From Endotrypanum monterogeii (Eukaryota > Euglenozoa > Kinetoplastea > Trypanosomatida > Trypanosomatidae), in the NCBI GenBank assembly GCA_000333855.2, contig CM007317.1, positions 288,343-352,342 of the forward strand: DNA of 64,000 nucleotides, in the 5' to 3' direction. A model generated the notes under the pieces. That model was given only the letters and a program-made list of their open reading frames with translations. It did not search any database and was not told where the DNA came from. This document shows positions 19,911 through 29,883 of the stretch, in pieces (positions within the stretch are counted from its first letter, which is position 1; every line of letters begins with the position of its first letter). A program made the position numbers and the translations under genes.

Positions 19911-21189
19911 ACGGCAGCTAAGTGGGGCCTCAGAGGAGCAAGCGTGCAACAGTGGATGGGGATACGTACAACACACATGGGAGCGGGGGGTGAGGGAAGG
20001 ATCGGTGGCTTCCTAGACGAGCTGCAACGAGAAGAGGCGACGAGGTGGATGCAGGGAAACCCCAAAGCTATCTCATTTCTGGGCTTTCGATGCTGACAGT
20101 ATGAGGGCACCATTACGCTTTGGGAGTCTAGACACTACCGCAACACACCCCAAATCATTTCTCTGTCAGGGGCGTCTTTGCAACTTCCCCATTCCCCCAT
20201 TACCTGAGGTATGTCTGGTGCCGAGACCATCACAGAAACGCGGTTTGAGGCTCGTCTATTCATCAAAGGATCCCCCCTTCGTGTTCTCTGCGTTGTGCTG
20301 AGCCCAGTCATGTTTTTTTATTTCGCAGTGTTCGTGTCGGCACTTTTTCATGCGTTCCAAGCCCTTGACTCCTCCACGTTACGCACGCGAGAGACACGCG
20401 CACCTCGTGACATATGCATCGGCAAGCTAACACGTTGGCTTCGGCAACTGTGTGTGTGTGTGGGGGGGGGGAGGAGGCGTACCACGGTAAAAGAGGCGGG
20501 GGATGGGAGGCGGTGGGCTTTGGTCGACGCAACTCTACACGGTGCATAAACAAGATGGATGCCTGCGAGTGTCCCGAAATCGTTTCGCTCATATATATGT
20601 GTGTACATATGCACGCGGGCTTCTTCCTGTCCACATACTTCCTCATGAGAGCCAACTACACGACGTTGGAGGGGAGGACCATGTCGCTTAGGATTTCCGA
20701 GGTATTTTTATGTACTCTCTACAGCACCGCAACCTGCGAAGCGAAGCTGATAGGCACTTGTTTCATGTGATCTCCCGCTTTTTCCTTTCCTCTTAATTGC
20801 CTCACTGAATTTAATTAAACATGCGCACTCTCTCAATCATCTCCGCCTATTTCGTGTGTGCTCTTCTTCTCCTGGTCCCTTTAACCCCACACTGTGCTTC
20901 GTGTCCTGATGTGTGCATATTGATGCGTATATTTCTTTACATAAATCCAATCAGGGGCCTGCCGCAGTTTTGCTCGTTTTTTTTGTGTGCACCTCAAAAC
21001 GAGTCTTTTCAACGCCGAGCTAATCGTTATACAGACCGGTACACATTCCACAACCATCTACACACTTGGTGTCCCAGAAGAGGGGAGACCGCCTGTGACA
21101 TCGTTCTTCAAAAAATAGCTCAACTTGGTGCTCGTCGCTGTTCGTCTCCGCGCTCACCCGGCCCATCACGCGCCGCCAAAGTAGCCACC
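19911..21189 (+). other. intergenic spacer
   Basis: No gene is seen. The first 200 bases are purine-rich and less repetitive than other spacers. A (TG)n/G-run lies at 20449-20470. An upstream in-frame ATG at 20821 would extend the small TIM protein by 123 residues, but that stretch is Cys/Leu-rich non-homologous sequence and lies before a T-tract and AG (21002-21003), so it is taken as untranslated. Confidence 0.6.
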
Positions 21190-21534
21190 ATGCAAGCACC
21201 ACCTTCCCCGATGACACCGTACGAGGAGAACATCACACGCTCGTACCAATACCTCAACGGTGCTCGCGCCCAGTCGCAGGTTGTGTTTGGCAGCACCGCC
21301 TTTTGCCTCGATCGCTGTCTTGACACGCAAGAGTTGTACACCTTGATGCGCACGACCAACGCCCCCATCTCGTATCGGCTGGAGAAAGACATGGAGGAGA
21401 AAAAATGCGTGCAAAACTGCAGTGCCAAGTGGGATGAACTTTTCAATCTTTCACTCACCGACACGAACGAGAGGGCGATCCACGAGGTTCAGGCAAGCAG
21501 CATCGCAAAAATGATGGAGGCGATGCAGTCTTGA
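21190..21534 (+). CDS. small TIM chaperone (Tim9/Tim10 family), mitochondrial intermembrane space
   Basis: The 114-residue protein carries the twin CX3C signature: C39-x3-C43 in AFCLDRC and C73-x3-C77 in KKCVQNC, followed by the usual acidic helix. Small TIMs form hexameric rings that escort hydrophobic carrier precursors across the intermembrane space, and their cysteines form two internal disulfides. The ATG at 21190 sits in a CCACC context and gives a typical size with no presequence, as expected for this family. The spacer between the two motifs is 29 residues, longer than the usual 11-16, which suggests a divergent trypanosomatid type. Assigning it as Tim9, 10, 8 or 13 is not possible from this sequence alone. 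Confidence 0.85.
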   Translation: MQAPPSPMTPYEENITRSYQYLNGARAQSQVVFGSTAFCLDRCLDTQELYTLMRTTNAPISYRLEKDMEEKKCVQNCSAKWDELFNLSLTDTNERAIHEVQASSIAKMMEAMQS

Positions 21535-22473
21535 CTGGCGAACTCTCCTGGAGAAGAAGAACAACAGCAACAACAACAAAAAAAATGTGTGTGTGTGTGT
21601 GTGTGTGTCTCGATGCACAGATGGAAATGATGAGTGCCAACGTCAGCCGGAGGTGCAAACAGTACATTGGTGTGTTTTTGTCCCTCTCCCCTCGCAGAAT
21701 TCTGTAGCCACTGGGTGCTGCATTATCCATGAAGCGAGGAGGGGGAAGGGGAAGGGGAAGAGGGAAGGGCGTTGTTGTGTTTCTGTTGTGTCCTTTTTTT
21801 TTTTGTGCGCTTATCCCGACCGTTTTAAATGTTTCTTTAAAAAAAGGGAAGGGTCTAAGATGTTCTCACCCCTTTTCCTGCAGTCCACATTGCCAGGGCA
21901 TGAAGCGTACATTTACGCTTTTTTTTGCCGTTGCGCTCAAGTCAGAAGCAGATGTGTGATGACACTCGTGCACAGATTGGGCTGTGTGTGGTTCGCCCCT
22001 TTCCCCCTTCCCCCCTTCCTCGCCCCTTGCCAAAGACCCTAGGAATACAGGCGGAGGGGGTCACAGTACACCACTTTTAGCCCGCTGAGAGGAAGGGGTA
22101 GGGAGACACATAAGGAAGCGCAGTCTACTTGGGAATCACACACTTATAAGGAAGCCAAGAGTTTCTCCCCAACTGCTTGTGCATTTCTTTCTTTTATTCT
22201 TCCCTCCTCTTTTAACTCCCCCCCGCTTCGCTGTATTCAGTCTGACTGCTTCTCCGAAGTTGCCCTTGTCTTCATTTTCTCCGGCTTTCTTTTCCGCCCA
22301 ACGAGGGGGAGGAGGGGGTCGATGATAGGGTTTTTTTTTGACACTTTTGCTGCATCGCTGTGACGCACGCGGTGACCACGACAAAAAAAAAAGTCCTTTC
22401 CCCCTGTCACCTCCGTGTCTCAAATCCGCCTGTCGCTTTATCATCTCGGGGTGAGGGTGTCTCCTTTGGCACT

Positions 22474-22546
22474 TGTGTGTGTGTGTGTGTGTGTGTATGT
22501 TGTACAATACACAAACACACACAAACACACACACACACACACACAC
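22474..22546. repeat. (TG)n - TTGTACAA - (CA)n self-complementary block
   Basis: About 24 bases of alternating TG are followed by a short palindromic centre (TTGTACAA at 22500-22507) and then about 39 bases of CA-rich repeat. The two halves can pair almost completely, giving a long stem with a tiny loop in RNA or a cruciform or Z-DNA-prone site in DNA. Confidence 0.8.
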
Positions 22547-23651
22547 AGCAGGCTTCAAATACACGTGCTGCTCGACAGATTCACCCCCCCCCCCAGCCAC
22601 AGAAAAAAAAACCCACATGCTATATATTCATTCTCATCTTCGTCCTTGTGCGGGGGGGGGTCCCAAGGTGCAACGTACCCATGCATCCCCTATGAGGAGG
22701 AACATGTAAAGGCGATGGGGGAATCAGGAAACTTCGTATCAAACACTCCAGAGGAGAAAATGTTCAAGACAGTACACTACATTTATGGAGGCCTCTACAT
22801 CTTTTTTTTTTCCTCTAGATTCTTCTTCTCGAGGTTGCAGCTGCTCTTCAGCTGTGCGTGCATCTTTCACTTGCGCATCTTAGCGGGGTAGGTATATTAT
22901 AGAGGGGAGTCCCACGGTTGCCTACTATATTTTCACGTGCTCACAGACACACGCATACACACACGCACACAAACTTGGACGCGTGTGTTTTGACACACTT
23001 TTCACCTTTCGACAAAGTGTTTATGGGGCATCATAAAGTCCCCCCCATCCCACCCCTCGCCTCGGTTATAAAGTTTTCTTCGCGTCCCCTTTGCAGCATT
23101 TTATTTTCAAAACGCTGTTTGTAATTTTTCTGTGTGTCTGCTTGCTTGCCTTTCTGCCCCTTCCTGGTACCCGCCCTATAATCACGTTACGCAACCACAT
23201 ACACACGTGCTAGTCCCATTCTTTTTACCGTTCATCTGCGCCCGATACATAAGGTTTCTGAGGTGTTCATTGACAGTGAGTGGCTGAAGGTGTGTGCTTA
23301 TCTTCGTCCCCCCTCCGCCCTCTTCTTTTCAAATGTGAAGAGCCTTGATGTCTTTTCCCCTCATTTCTTTACAGTGATTGTCCACGCGTTTTGTTTTAGC
23401 GTTGATATTGTCCATTAATACGTTCTACTCCTCTGTCGCGTTTCATTTGTTGCCTCCTCCCTCGCTCCAGCTTTGGTGCGATTGCAGCAGTTAAAAGGTC
23501 GGAGAGGCTTACACAGGCGTGCTGCTTTTCATTCATTATTTTTTTTTTTATTTTGGCCCTTGTGCGTGCGGAAGCGAGTTCAGTCTCCTCATTGCAAGTG
23601 TTGCTTGAGTTTTCTTGGTACCACATCACTATATCCCTTCCTCTCACTTTA

Positions 23652-23698
23652 GCCCCCCCCCCCCCTTTTTTTTTTCTTGCGCCACACGCTCCGCCCAG
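23652..23698 (+). promoter_or_regulatory. candidate trans-splice acceptor for the J-domain gene
   Basis: A strong C13-T10 pyrimidine run is followed by CCGCCCAG with the AG at 23697-23698. This gives a 9-nt leader before the ATG at 23708 and argues against in-frame starts upstream. Confidence 0.6.
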
Positions 23699-23707
23699 AA
23701 AAGGAAG

Positions 23708-25441
23708 ATGTCCGATCTGTACGCCATACTCGAGGTCGACAGGAATGCCACGCAGGAGGATATCAAGCGCAGCTACCGCCGCCTCGCCTTGCGCTACCAC
23801 CCGGACAAGGCGGGGCCCGAAGGTGCGTCTCGCTTCAAGCAGGTAAATCACGCCTTCGGGGTGCTGTCCGACCCGAAAAAAAAAGTCATTTATGATAACT
23901 ACGGCGAGGCTGGACTCAACTCTATGGAAAACCCCGTCGCAGGCGCCGCGCTCGCAGCAGTTGGTTATACCTCGATGCTCTTGATTATAGGGAGCCTTGT
24001 CGTCGTGTGCACAATGATGATTTTGCTTTTTCTGGTGTTTCTGGTGTCGTTTGTGGACGGCAAGCTGCACGGGTGGAGCTTCGTGAAGGTGTTTGCGCCG
24101 CTTTTCGTGTTAGACTTCCTTGTTGGGATATTAAGTCCTGTTTTTTGGGTTGCACTCATTGTGATATCCCCCTTCAACCTTCTCACACATACATTATTTC
24201 TTGCTTCTCTATCCGCCATCGCTTTGACCATTGTCATTCCGATCGCCAAGGACCGCAACGAGGCCAATGCCCGCGCTGGGATCCCTGACCGGCTCCAGTG
24301 GCGGTTGTTGCTCCTTCCGGGATACCTCTTCTCTTTATGTGTGCTGCTTCTTTTCGTAATCATCTCGTTTCCGACGAAGGGCCGTATCCTCAGGCTGAAG
24401 TCCATGGGGCTTGTAAATGTTGTCAGGTACACCCCTGTTGGCTTCCTCTTGAACGTTGTGCAGGGGCTTTGTCTGGTTGTCTTTTTTGTGCTGGTGGCGT
24501 GTCGCGCCGATGGAGTGATTGAGGCTGACTACTTGGCTGTTGTAGGTCTCCCGATATTTGTGCTGCTCACCCTTTTTCTTGTGAACCGCTTAGCGTACTC
24601 CTTCCTTAGTTTCTGCGCCAGCGATGTGTCATTCGAAGCGACGCAGGCGCAGGCAGAGGGGGAGGACAACGCACACGGTGGCGAGCGGGCTGCGCAGCAC
24701 CCCGATGGGGGAGACTCGCATGGGCCCTGCCCATCGCGGCCCTTCGTGACCAATCCAATGAGTGCTGGTAGCACAGAGGAGCACGATTCAACTCACGCAC
24801 ATGTGCCCAAGGAGAGGGAAGAGCGGCAAGACCGTGCCGGTGACGGCGCGCAGAGCAGCCATGAAAATGATGAGCCCCAGTCCGATTGCGCTATGCGACA
24901 CAGTCCAGAAGGCGGTGGGAGCTCGTCTGCCGATGGGAAGGTCTCTGCTTGCTGCATCGTCGTCAGTGTACTTTTATTTCTAATTGTTGGCCTGCTGGCA
25001 GCGTCAGTAGCCATGATAGCGGTGCGGCTCAACTACAAGTCTCGGTCGGGTTCTTACGACGGGGCCATGTCACTGTCGACGGCGTGCATTCCCTTTTTTT
25101 TGCTCATAGGTACCCTCATGTTCTTTGAGCTCATTATGTTAGTAGCCCTTTGCTGTTGTGGCGCTATCATTGTGGAAGAGAGTGACGAGGGCATACCCGG
25201 CCAGGGCGATCCGCCGAACGGCAACACAGAAAACGATGAAGAATTGCAAAGATACCCCCAAGGAGACACAGAGTTTCAGGCAGCCGGGACAACATTCAGT
25301 GCACCACGCCAAGATGGTGGCGCCAACAGTCGCCCAGCGGTAGCCGGGTTTTTTCATGCGGAACAGGTGTCGGTGGGCCAACATGCTGCGAGCCCGCCTG
25401 AGCATCAGCCAGATAACCAGCGGCTCTCAGATGTTGATTAG
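23708..25441 (+). CDS. J-domain (DnaJ/Hsp40) protein fused to TMEM185-like membrane repeats
   Basis: The 577-residue protein begins with a J domain (residues 2-68) with the HPD tripeptide at 31-33, which stimulates Hsp70 ATPase. It continues into a multi-pass membrane region. Three repeats of the type L-x(2)-x-D-G followed by a hydrophobic P-L/I-F stretch are visible at about 115-133 (FVDGKLHGWSFVKVFAPLF), 264-284 (ADGVIEADYLAVVGLPIF) and 437-463 (DGAMSLSTACIPFF). This spacing resembles the TMEM185/FAM11 family. A hydrophilic loop rich in His/Glu/Asp (about 320-415) and a polar C-terminal tail flank the last repeat. It probably recruits Hsp70 to an internal membrane; which one is not evident. 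There are no zinc-finger or G/F regions, so it is a type III J-protein. The A-run at 23876-23885 (DPKKKV) is in frame. Confidence 0.85.
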   Translation: MSDLYAILEVDRNATQEDIKRSYRRLALRYHPDKAGPEGASRFKQVNHAFGVLSDPKKKVIYDNYGEAGLNSMENPVAGAALAAVGYTSMLLIIGSLVVVCTMMILLFLVFLVSFVDGKLHGWSFVKVFAPLFVLDFLVGILSPVFWVALIVISPFNLLTHTLFLASLSAIALTIVIPIAKDRNEANARAGIPDRLQWRLLLLPGYLFSLCVLLLFVIISFPTKGRILRLKSMGLVNVVRYTPVGFLLNVVQGLCLVVFFVLVACRADGVIEADYLAVVGLPIFVLLTLFLVNRLAYSFLSFCASDVSFEATQAQAEGEDNAHGGERAAQHPDGGDSHGPCPSRPFVTNPMSAGSTEEHDSTHAHVPKEREERQDRAGDGAQSSHENDEPQSDCAMRHSPEGGGSSSADGKVSACCIVVSVLLFLIVGLLAASVAMIAVRLNYKSRSGSYDGAMSLSTACIPFFLLIGTLMFFELIMLVALCCCGAIIVEESDEGIPGQGDPPNGNTENDEELQRYPQGDTEFQAAGTTFSAPRQDGGANSRPAVAGFFHAEQVSVGQHAASPPEHQPDNQRLSDVD

Positions 25442-25972
25442 GGGGGCCGGGCCAAGTTCATCCCGAAGGGGGTGCCATGATTATATAATAGATCGACGGG
25501 TAACTTGGTGGGCGGCGCAGATAAAAGGCCTTGGATTGTGATGTTCATGCGGCGCTACACGGTGTTGTAGAAACTCATCGACAGATATATATATATAATA
25601 CAGTCAGTTGTCCTGAGGCTCGCCGGTATTGTCACCTGAGACGTCGGCTATAGTGTTTGTGTGAAAGTTGCTTACCTCAACAAGAGACTTTCTTTTTCTC
25701 TCTTTTTGTTGCTCCAAAGGCTAGTTCATTTTTTGAGCCACGTGTAACGTGGGTCCGTTGCCCCCCCCCCCTCCCCTCACCTCTCCTTTCCTTTCTACCC
25801 CTTTTCTTTTCACGGTTGGCGCACTGCTAGAACGTTTGCCCGCTATGCGCATAGCGGACTAGGAGGGAAGCGAGTGCTGCTGGTGGTGTAGGCCGAAAGT
25901 CTACCAGAATTGCTTCTAATCCTAATCGATTTTTTTTTCGTTTGCTCTTCCGTTTATTGCTGTTCCTAGCCG
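25442..25972 (+). other. intergenic spacer
   Basis: No gene is seen apart from the leader of the small gene that follows. A short (TA)n lies at 25585-25598 and a C-run at 25760-25771. A short palindrome, CTATGCGCATAG, is present at 25844-25855. Confidence 0.6.
25930..25969 (+). promoter_or_regulatory. candidate trans-splice acceptor for the small 25973 gene
   Basis: A T-rich pyrimidine tract about 35 bases long ends in CCTAG with the AG at 25968-25969, three bases before ATGATG. It is one of the cleanest acceptor contexts in the window and is the main reason the short frame downstream is kept. Confidence 0.5.
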
Positions 25973-26191
25973 ATGATGCTACCCAAGGCGCTGGGTGAGA
26001 CTTCCATCGACGTGATCGAGAAATTGACGGCGATACACCGAGAATTGGGTCTTGAAGAGATGGGTACGAGAGGGGCTGTGGTGTTGGTAGTGCGTGCGTT
26101 ACTCTTCAAGCAGAAAAAAAAATTCACCTATATCGATGTACCAGCTGGCGGCGGTGGTGTGCATACGTATGTTGGCTGCCACCCGAAATAA
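25973..26191 (+). CDS. possible small protein of unknown function (72 residues)
   Basis: The frame starts ATGATG three bases after a convincing acceptor. The first ~35 codons (MMLPKALGETSIDVIEKLTA, then a helical stretch with HRELGLEEM) have GC-rich third positions like neighbouring genes. The later part, after an A-run at 26115-26123 (KKKF), is Gly/Val-rich and ends GCHPK. The stop lies less than 30 bp before an interspersed repeat. A frameshift in the A-run or truncation by the repeat is possible. No family is recognised. It could also be a spurious frame. Confidence 0.4.
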   Translation: MMLPKALGETSIDVIEKLTAIHRELGLEEMGTRGAVVLVVRALLFKQKKKFTYIDVPAGGGGVHTYVGCHPK

Positions 26192-26218
26192 GTATCAATC
26201 AATGATGTCGAGGAGCTC

Positions 26219-26396
26219 CTCCTCTTCTTCCTCCCGTGTCCTGAGACCCGGCCATCTGCTAGCAGTAGGCTTATCTTCACCCCCGCATAGCATAGTGGGT
26301 GGCGATGGTGCGGAGGGTCGCAGTCTGTGGAGAAAGCCCAGGGGCAGGTGTTTGGTTTTCCTGCCCACGGTGTGGCGATGTGCGTAACGAGAGCTG

Positions 26397-26438
<42 letters not shown>

Positions 26439-26520
26439 AGAGGGGGGATCAGAGAACTGACCTCACCCCGTTCTGTAGAGCAGAATGAGAGGGGGAGGGG
26501 GCGTGCAACAACAACACACA
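26219..26520 (+). repeat. interspersed repeat, copy A (internally deleted)
   Basis: The copy starts at CCTCTTCTTCCTCCCGTG and shares with copies B, C and E the segment running through the GCATAGCATAGTGGG and GGTTTTCCTGCCCACGG motifs up to a TG tract (26399-26437). It then jumps straight to the terminal part (GGGGGGATCAG to GGGGGCGTGCAACAAC). The ~157 bp that lie between two TG tracts in the full copies are absent, and the TG tract is longer, as expected if the two tracts recombined. The 5' part with the TA/CA tract is also missing. Confidence 0.85.
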
Positions 26521-26661
26521 GGTACCACTGCGATGCTTCATCACTGTGCTGTAAGTCACTTCACATTTCTCTTCACTTGTTTTTATCCGTCGTTCTGCTA
26601 CCACTTTTTCGTTTTTCATTTCGATCGTCCCGTGTGCCGTGTCCGCCGGCGCGGCATTGGG

Positions 26662-26690
<29 letters not shown>
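26662..26690. repeat. (TA)n microsatellite
   Basis: About 29 bases of alternating TA lie followed by imperfect ATAC units, between repeat copy A and the 26784 gene. It may fall in that gene's untranslated leader or just upstream of its acceptor. Confidence 0.9.
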
Positions 26691-26695
<5 letters not shown>

Positions 26696-26783
26696 TACAT
26701 ATATATTACCGCTCAGTAGTGCTTCCTTCCTCGGACAACAGTGCTTTTCTTGGGAGTTAACCACCACAGCGGCTCTCGTCACA

Positions 26784-27137
26784 ATGTATCTGGCAGTATT
26801 CAACGAGTTTGCTCACCCCGAGGTCCTTGAGAAGGTGAAAGAAGAGGGTATCTGCGACGTGGATGTTGCACCAGAGCCAAACAAGCTCGCTGTGTCGGTG
26901 GAGGAGCAACAGGTGGTGCGCTGCAACGCAAAACTGATCACTGTGCAACACAATATCACGGGGCTGCGCGACGCTTTTGACGGGATGACAGAAGCAGAGC
27001 TGGCAAAGCTTGATGGGCAGGTGGACGCCAAGTTGGAGCAACTCGTCGCCCTCGGCTTCAAAGTGGTGGAGAGGCACCCGCAGACATCGGCTGGTCGCCC
27101 AATGCTGGACCGCGTTATCTTGTCGTTTCCGGCCTAG
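26784..27137 (+). CDS. small protein of unknown function (117 residues)
   Basis: The protein reads MYLAVFNEFAHPEVLEKVKE at the start and ends VILSFPA. The ATG is 14 bases after an AG (26768-26769) and codon use is GC-rich at third positions, so it looks like a real gene. It is acidic and mostly helical in the middle (LITVQHNITGLRDAF; MTEAELAKLDGQVDAKLEQL), consistent with a small alpha/beta or coiled-coil protein. No signal peptide, membrane helix or cysteine motif is seen. I do not recognise a family. Confidence 0.75.
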   Translation: MYLAVFNEFAHPEVLEKVKEEGICDVDVAPEPNKLAVSVEEQQVVRCNAKLITVQHNITGLRDAFDGMTEAELAKLDGQVDAKLEQLVALGFKVVERHPQTSAGRPMLDRVILSFPA

Positions 27138-28297
27138 TGCAGAGGGAGGAGGGATAGATCGGGAGGACAATCCCACGAGTTGTTTCTCTCTTCTATGGGT
27201 TTTTGTTCGTGTGCTGTGGCGGTCATAAGCTGTCCATGTGCTGCCAAGGATTACCTCAGCTCTGCTCCGCGACAGCCATGTGTCGACATCCCTCTTGCGG
27301 CGGGAGAGGGGGGGGGCGCGCGCGCAAGACAGTGTCGATTCCTTTTCTTGTTGTTTGTTCCCCATTAGTTCTCCCACAACGTTCAAACTTTTTTTTTCTC
27401 AGCCTACCTCAAGATCTCCACAGTAACTGTGTGTGTGTGTGTGTGTGTGTGTCGGGGTCGGCGGGGGGAGCACGGTGACATGAGAAAACACCGCCCCCTT
27501 GAATGAAGCCGCCTCGCACCTCGCAGTGCCATATAGGGCGTACCAGTTGTGGCAGTGAGGACGGGCGGCGGATTGCCACAGATACAGTCTGGGTCTAACA
27601 GTCTTCGTTCATATCGAGAGCCTTCGCTGTAGATTTTTCTCCCTGTTCTTTTGTGTGGAGGAGAATTCTACGCGATTCCTGCGCCTTACAGAAGTTGGAG
27701 GGCACAGAGGCACTACCCACTTCCGTGCATCGCTACCAGATCGTACTGGGTAGGTGGAAGAGAAGGTAAAAAAAAAGTGATGTTTTGTAGATCAGCGAAT
27801 GGGGAAGGGGTCGGGTGGAGGGGTAGAGTTGTAACCCCCCCCTCCTCCCTTCCCAGGGTGTGTAAGGAGAGGAACGAACTGTGGCGTCTTCCCCGTGCTC
27901 GCGTCGGGGGTTTGGTTATGGGTTAATGTCGCTACCTGTTTCTGTTCCATGCACACCAGTTTCACACGTTTGATGGAGGGAAGCCTGTCTTATTCTTTCC
28001 CTCAAATACTTTCTTCGCCAACTGCCCGCTTCAATGATGAATGTTTTTGCTCTACTACCTCAGCGTGGTATTTGATTTTTTGCCTTCCTCGCCTTCCTCA
28101 CGTGCCTCTTTTCAAAAAAAAAAAAATAATTGCTCTGACTTACACATCAATTGCCTGTCAAAACCGCATCCACACACACACACACACACACACGTATGTT
28201 CTTTTCCCCCCCTCCTCGTCGTCTTCTTCAATCGCCTTGAACTTCCCTTCAGTTGGATCGTTGTTCACGAATACCCCGCAGCTAAACAGACGCGAAA
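27138..28297 (+). other. intergenic spacer
   Basis: No gene is seen. It holds G/GC runs at 27308-27324, a (GT)n tract at 27428-27452, an A-run near 28115-28127, a (CA)n tract at 28171-28193 and the pyrimidine tract of the uS3 gene at its 3' end. Confidence 0.65.
28205..28252 (+). promoter_or_regulatory. candidate trans-splice acceptor for uS3
   Basis: A C/T-rich tract ends in CCCTTCAG with the AG at 28251-28252, giving a 45-nt leader before the ATG at 28298. Further AGs at 28280-28281 and 28288-28289 are alternatives. Confidence 0.55.
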
Positions 28298-28957
28298 ATG
28301 GGCCCGCTCTCCAAGAAGCGTATGATCATCCGCGACGGCGTGTTCTACGCCGAGCTGTTCGAGTTCCTGAAGCGCGAGTTGGCCGAGGAGGGCTTCTCCG
28401 GCGTCAGCTACCACGTCACGACGCTCCGCACGGAAATCGTCATTAAAGCGACCAAGACCCGTGAGGTGCTCGGTGAAAACGGCCGCCGCATCCGTGAGTT
28501 GACAGCCTGCATCCAGCAGCGCTTCAACTACAAGGAGGGCAAGCTCCAGCTGTACGTCGAGCGCGTTGAGCTGCGCGGCCTGTCGGCCATGGCGCAAGTG
28601 GAATCCCTCCGCTTCAAGCTGCTCAGCAACTTGCAGGTGCGTCGCGCGGCCATGGGCATCATCCGCTACGTCATGGAGTCTGGCGCCAAGGGCTGCGAGG
28701 TCACTGTCGGTGGGAAGATCAAGGGTCAGCGCGCGAAGAGTATGACCTTCCGCGACGGCTACATGATCAAGTCGGGTACTGCCCACAAGGCCTTCGTCGA
28801 CTCCGCCTGCCGCCACTGCTACATGCGCGCCGGCTGCATTGGTGTCAAGGTTAAGATCATGCTTCCTGGTGACTCGACTGGCCGCAACGGTCCGTCGGTG
28901 CCGCTGCCGGATGTGATCACCGTGATCGAGCCGAAGCAGATCACTGCTTCTGAGTGA
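28298..28957 (+). CDS. RPS3: 40S ribosomal protein S3 (uS3)
   Basis: The 219-residue protein matches eukaryotic uS3 throughout. It has an N-terminal helix ([20 protein letters not shown]), then a type II KH domain with the [20 protein letters not shown] loop at about 50-70. The conserved [19 protein letters not shown] and [20 protein letters not shown] elements follow, and then the VKVKIMLP strand. uS3 sits at the mRNA entry channel of the small ribosomal subunit. The C-terminal tail is short, as expected for a trypanosomatid protein compared with ~243 residues in human. Codon use is strongly biased (many GCC, CGC, AAG codons), typical of a highly expressed gene. Confidence 0.97.
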   Translation: MGPLSKKRMIIRDGVFYAELFEFLKRELAEEGFSGVSYHVTTLRTEIVIKATKTREVLGENGRRIRELTACIQQRFNYKEGKLQLYVERVELRGLSAMAQVESLRFKLLSNLQVRRAAMGIIRYVMESGAKGCEVTVGGKIKGQRAKSMTFRDGYMIKSGTAHKAFVDSACRHCYMRAGCIGVKVKIMLPGDSTGRNGPSVPLPDVITVIEPKQITASE

Positions 28958-29883
28958 AGCCAGGTGTGTCTTGGTAAGTGAAAGTATGCTTGCACTCACC
29001 TCACGGCTGGGCGGTTCAGGACTGTTTCCCCAAGCTGGGAAGTTGTTCATCCTCACCCGTGTGTCAGTTTATCATACAGGATGCAGCGTTGCCTAGTGCA
29101 TGTTCGCGGCTTTCGTGGTCATCTGCGTCCGTCATAAGCCTGCGTGCCTCCGATCCAACACCTGCATGAGCAGAACTCGCTCTCTCTAGCTCATGTGCTG
29201 TTCTCTCCCTTTTTTGTTTTCCCCTGATTTCTCGCTCCTTTCTTGTTTTACAGAAAAAAAAATATTTCCGGAATTTCTGTCGCCTTCTTCGGCGTGATTT
29301 TTTTCATTCACCAGAAGGAATGGGAATAGTCTCCTCCCCCTTCCTTCCTTCCCCCATTTCCTCGTCGACAAATGCAGACACACAGACACACACAGCCTCC
29401 CGGCCCCCCCCCCCAAAAAAAAAAACCGAACGACGCAACATGAAGCGCATTCGTTTTTTGGTGTGTGTGTGTGTGTGTGTGTGTCTGTCTGTCGACAGCG
29501 ACACGCACGAGTCACTCCTTTCCTCTTTGTGTTGTTGTTCTCAAGCCGTCGTCTCTTCGAGCAGTTTATCGAATGTTTAGGTGACCGATATGCTGATACA
29601 TGATGCACTCATCTCACTGCACATTCTTCTTCTTTTTTCCTACAATATTCCTGCCAACCATGCACTTCTCAAAAATATATATATATTGAGCTTCCCCTCC
29701 CTACGCACACAATATAATACACAGGTATTCGCCTCGGTCGTAGCACGTCTGTGTATCCCACAACAACAAGAGAGTCATCTGCAAAGGTATACAAGTCTAG
29801 AAAGTCTGAAGGATCCCTGGTGAGAGGGGGGGAAAACCATTTTCCATCTCAAAGGTGCTCTGGTGCGGTCTAGCTTGTCAGCG
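28958..29883 (+). other. intergenic spacer
   Basis: No gene is seen. It contains a C-run followed by an A-run at 29405-29425, a (GT)n tract at 29460-29484 and a short TA stretch at 29675-29686. AGs at 29872-29873 and 29880-29881 are plausible acceptors for the next gene. Confidence 0.65.

Larger units (their letters stand above)
21535..23707 (+). other. intergenic spacer rich in simple repeats
   Basis: No credible gene is seen. It contains a (GT)n tract at 21586-21608, a GGGGAA-type stretch at 21739-21765, the self-complementary TG/CA block at 22474-22546 (separate entry), a C-run at 22585-22594, a short CA-rich stretch at 22947-22971 and a C/T run at 23652-23675 leading to the next acceptor. 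Confidence 0.65.

Noticed and set aside
20821..21189. N-terminal extension of the small TIM protein
   Set aside because: Small TIMs have no such extension, and a T-tract with AG inside it suggests it is untranslated.
28265..29056. 263-codon open frame on the - strand opposite the uS3 gene
   Set aside because: It is the antisense shadow of a highly codon-biased ribosomal protein gene and shows no domain of its own.
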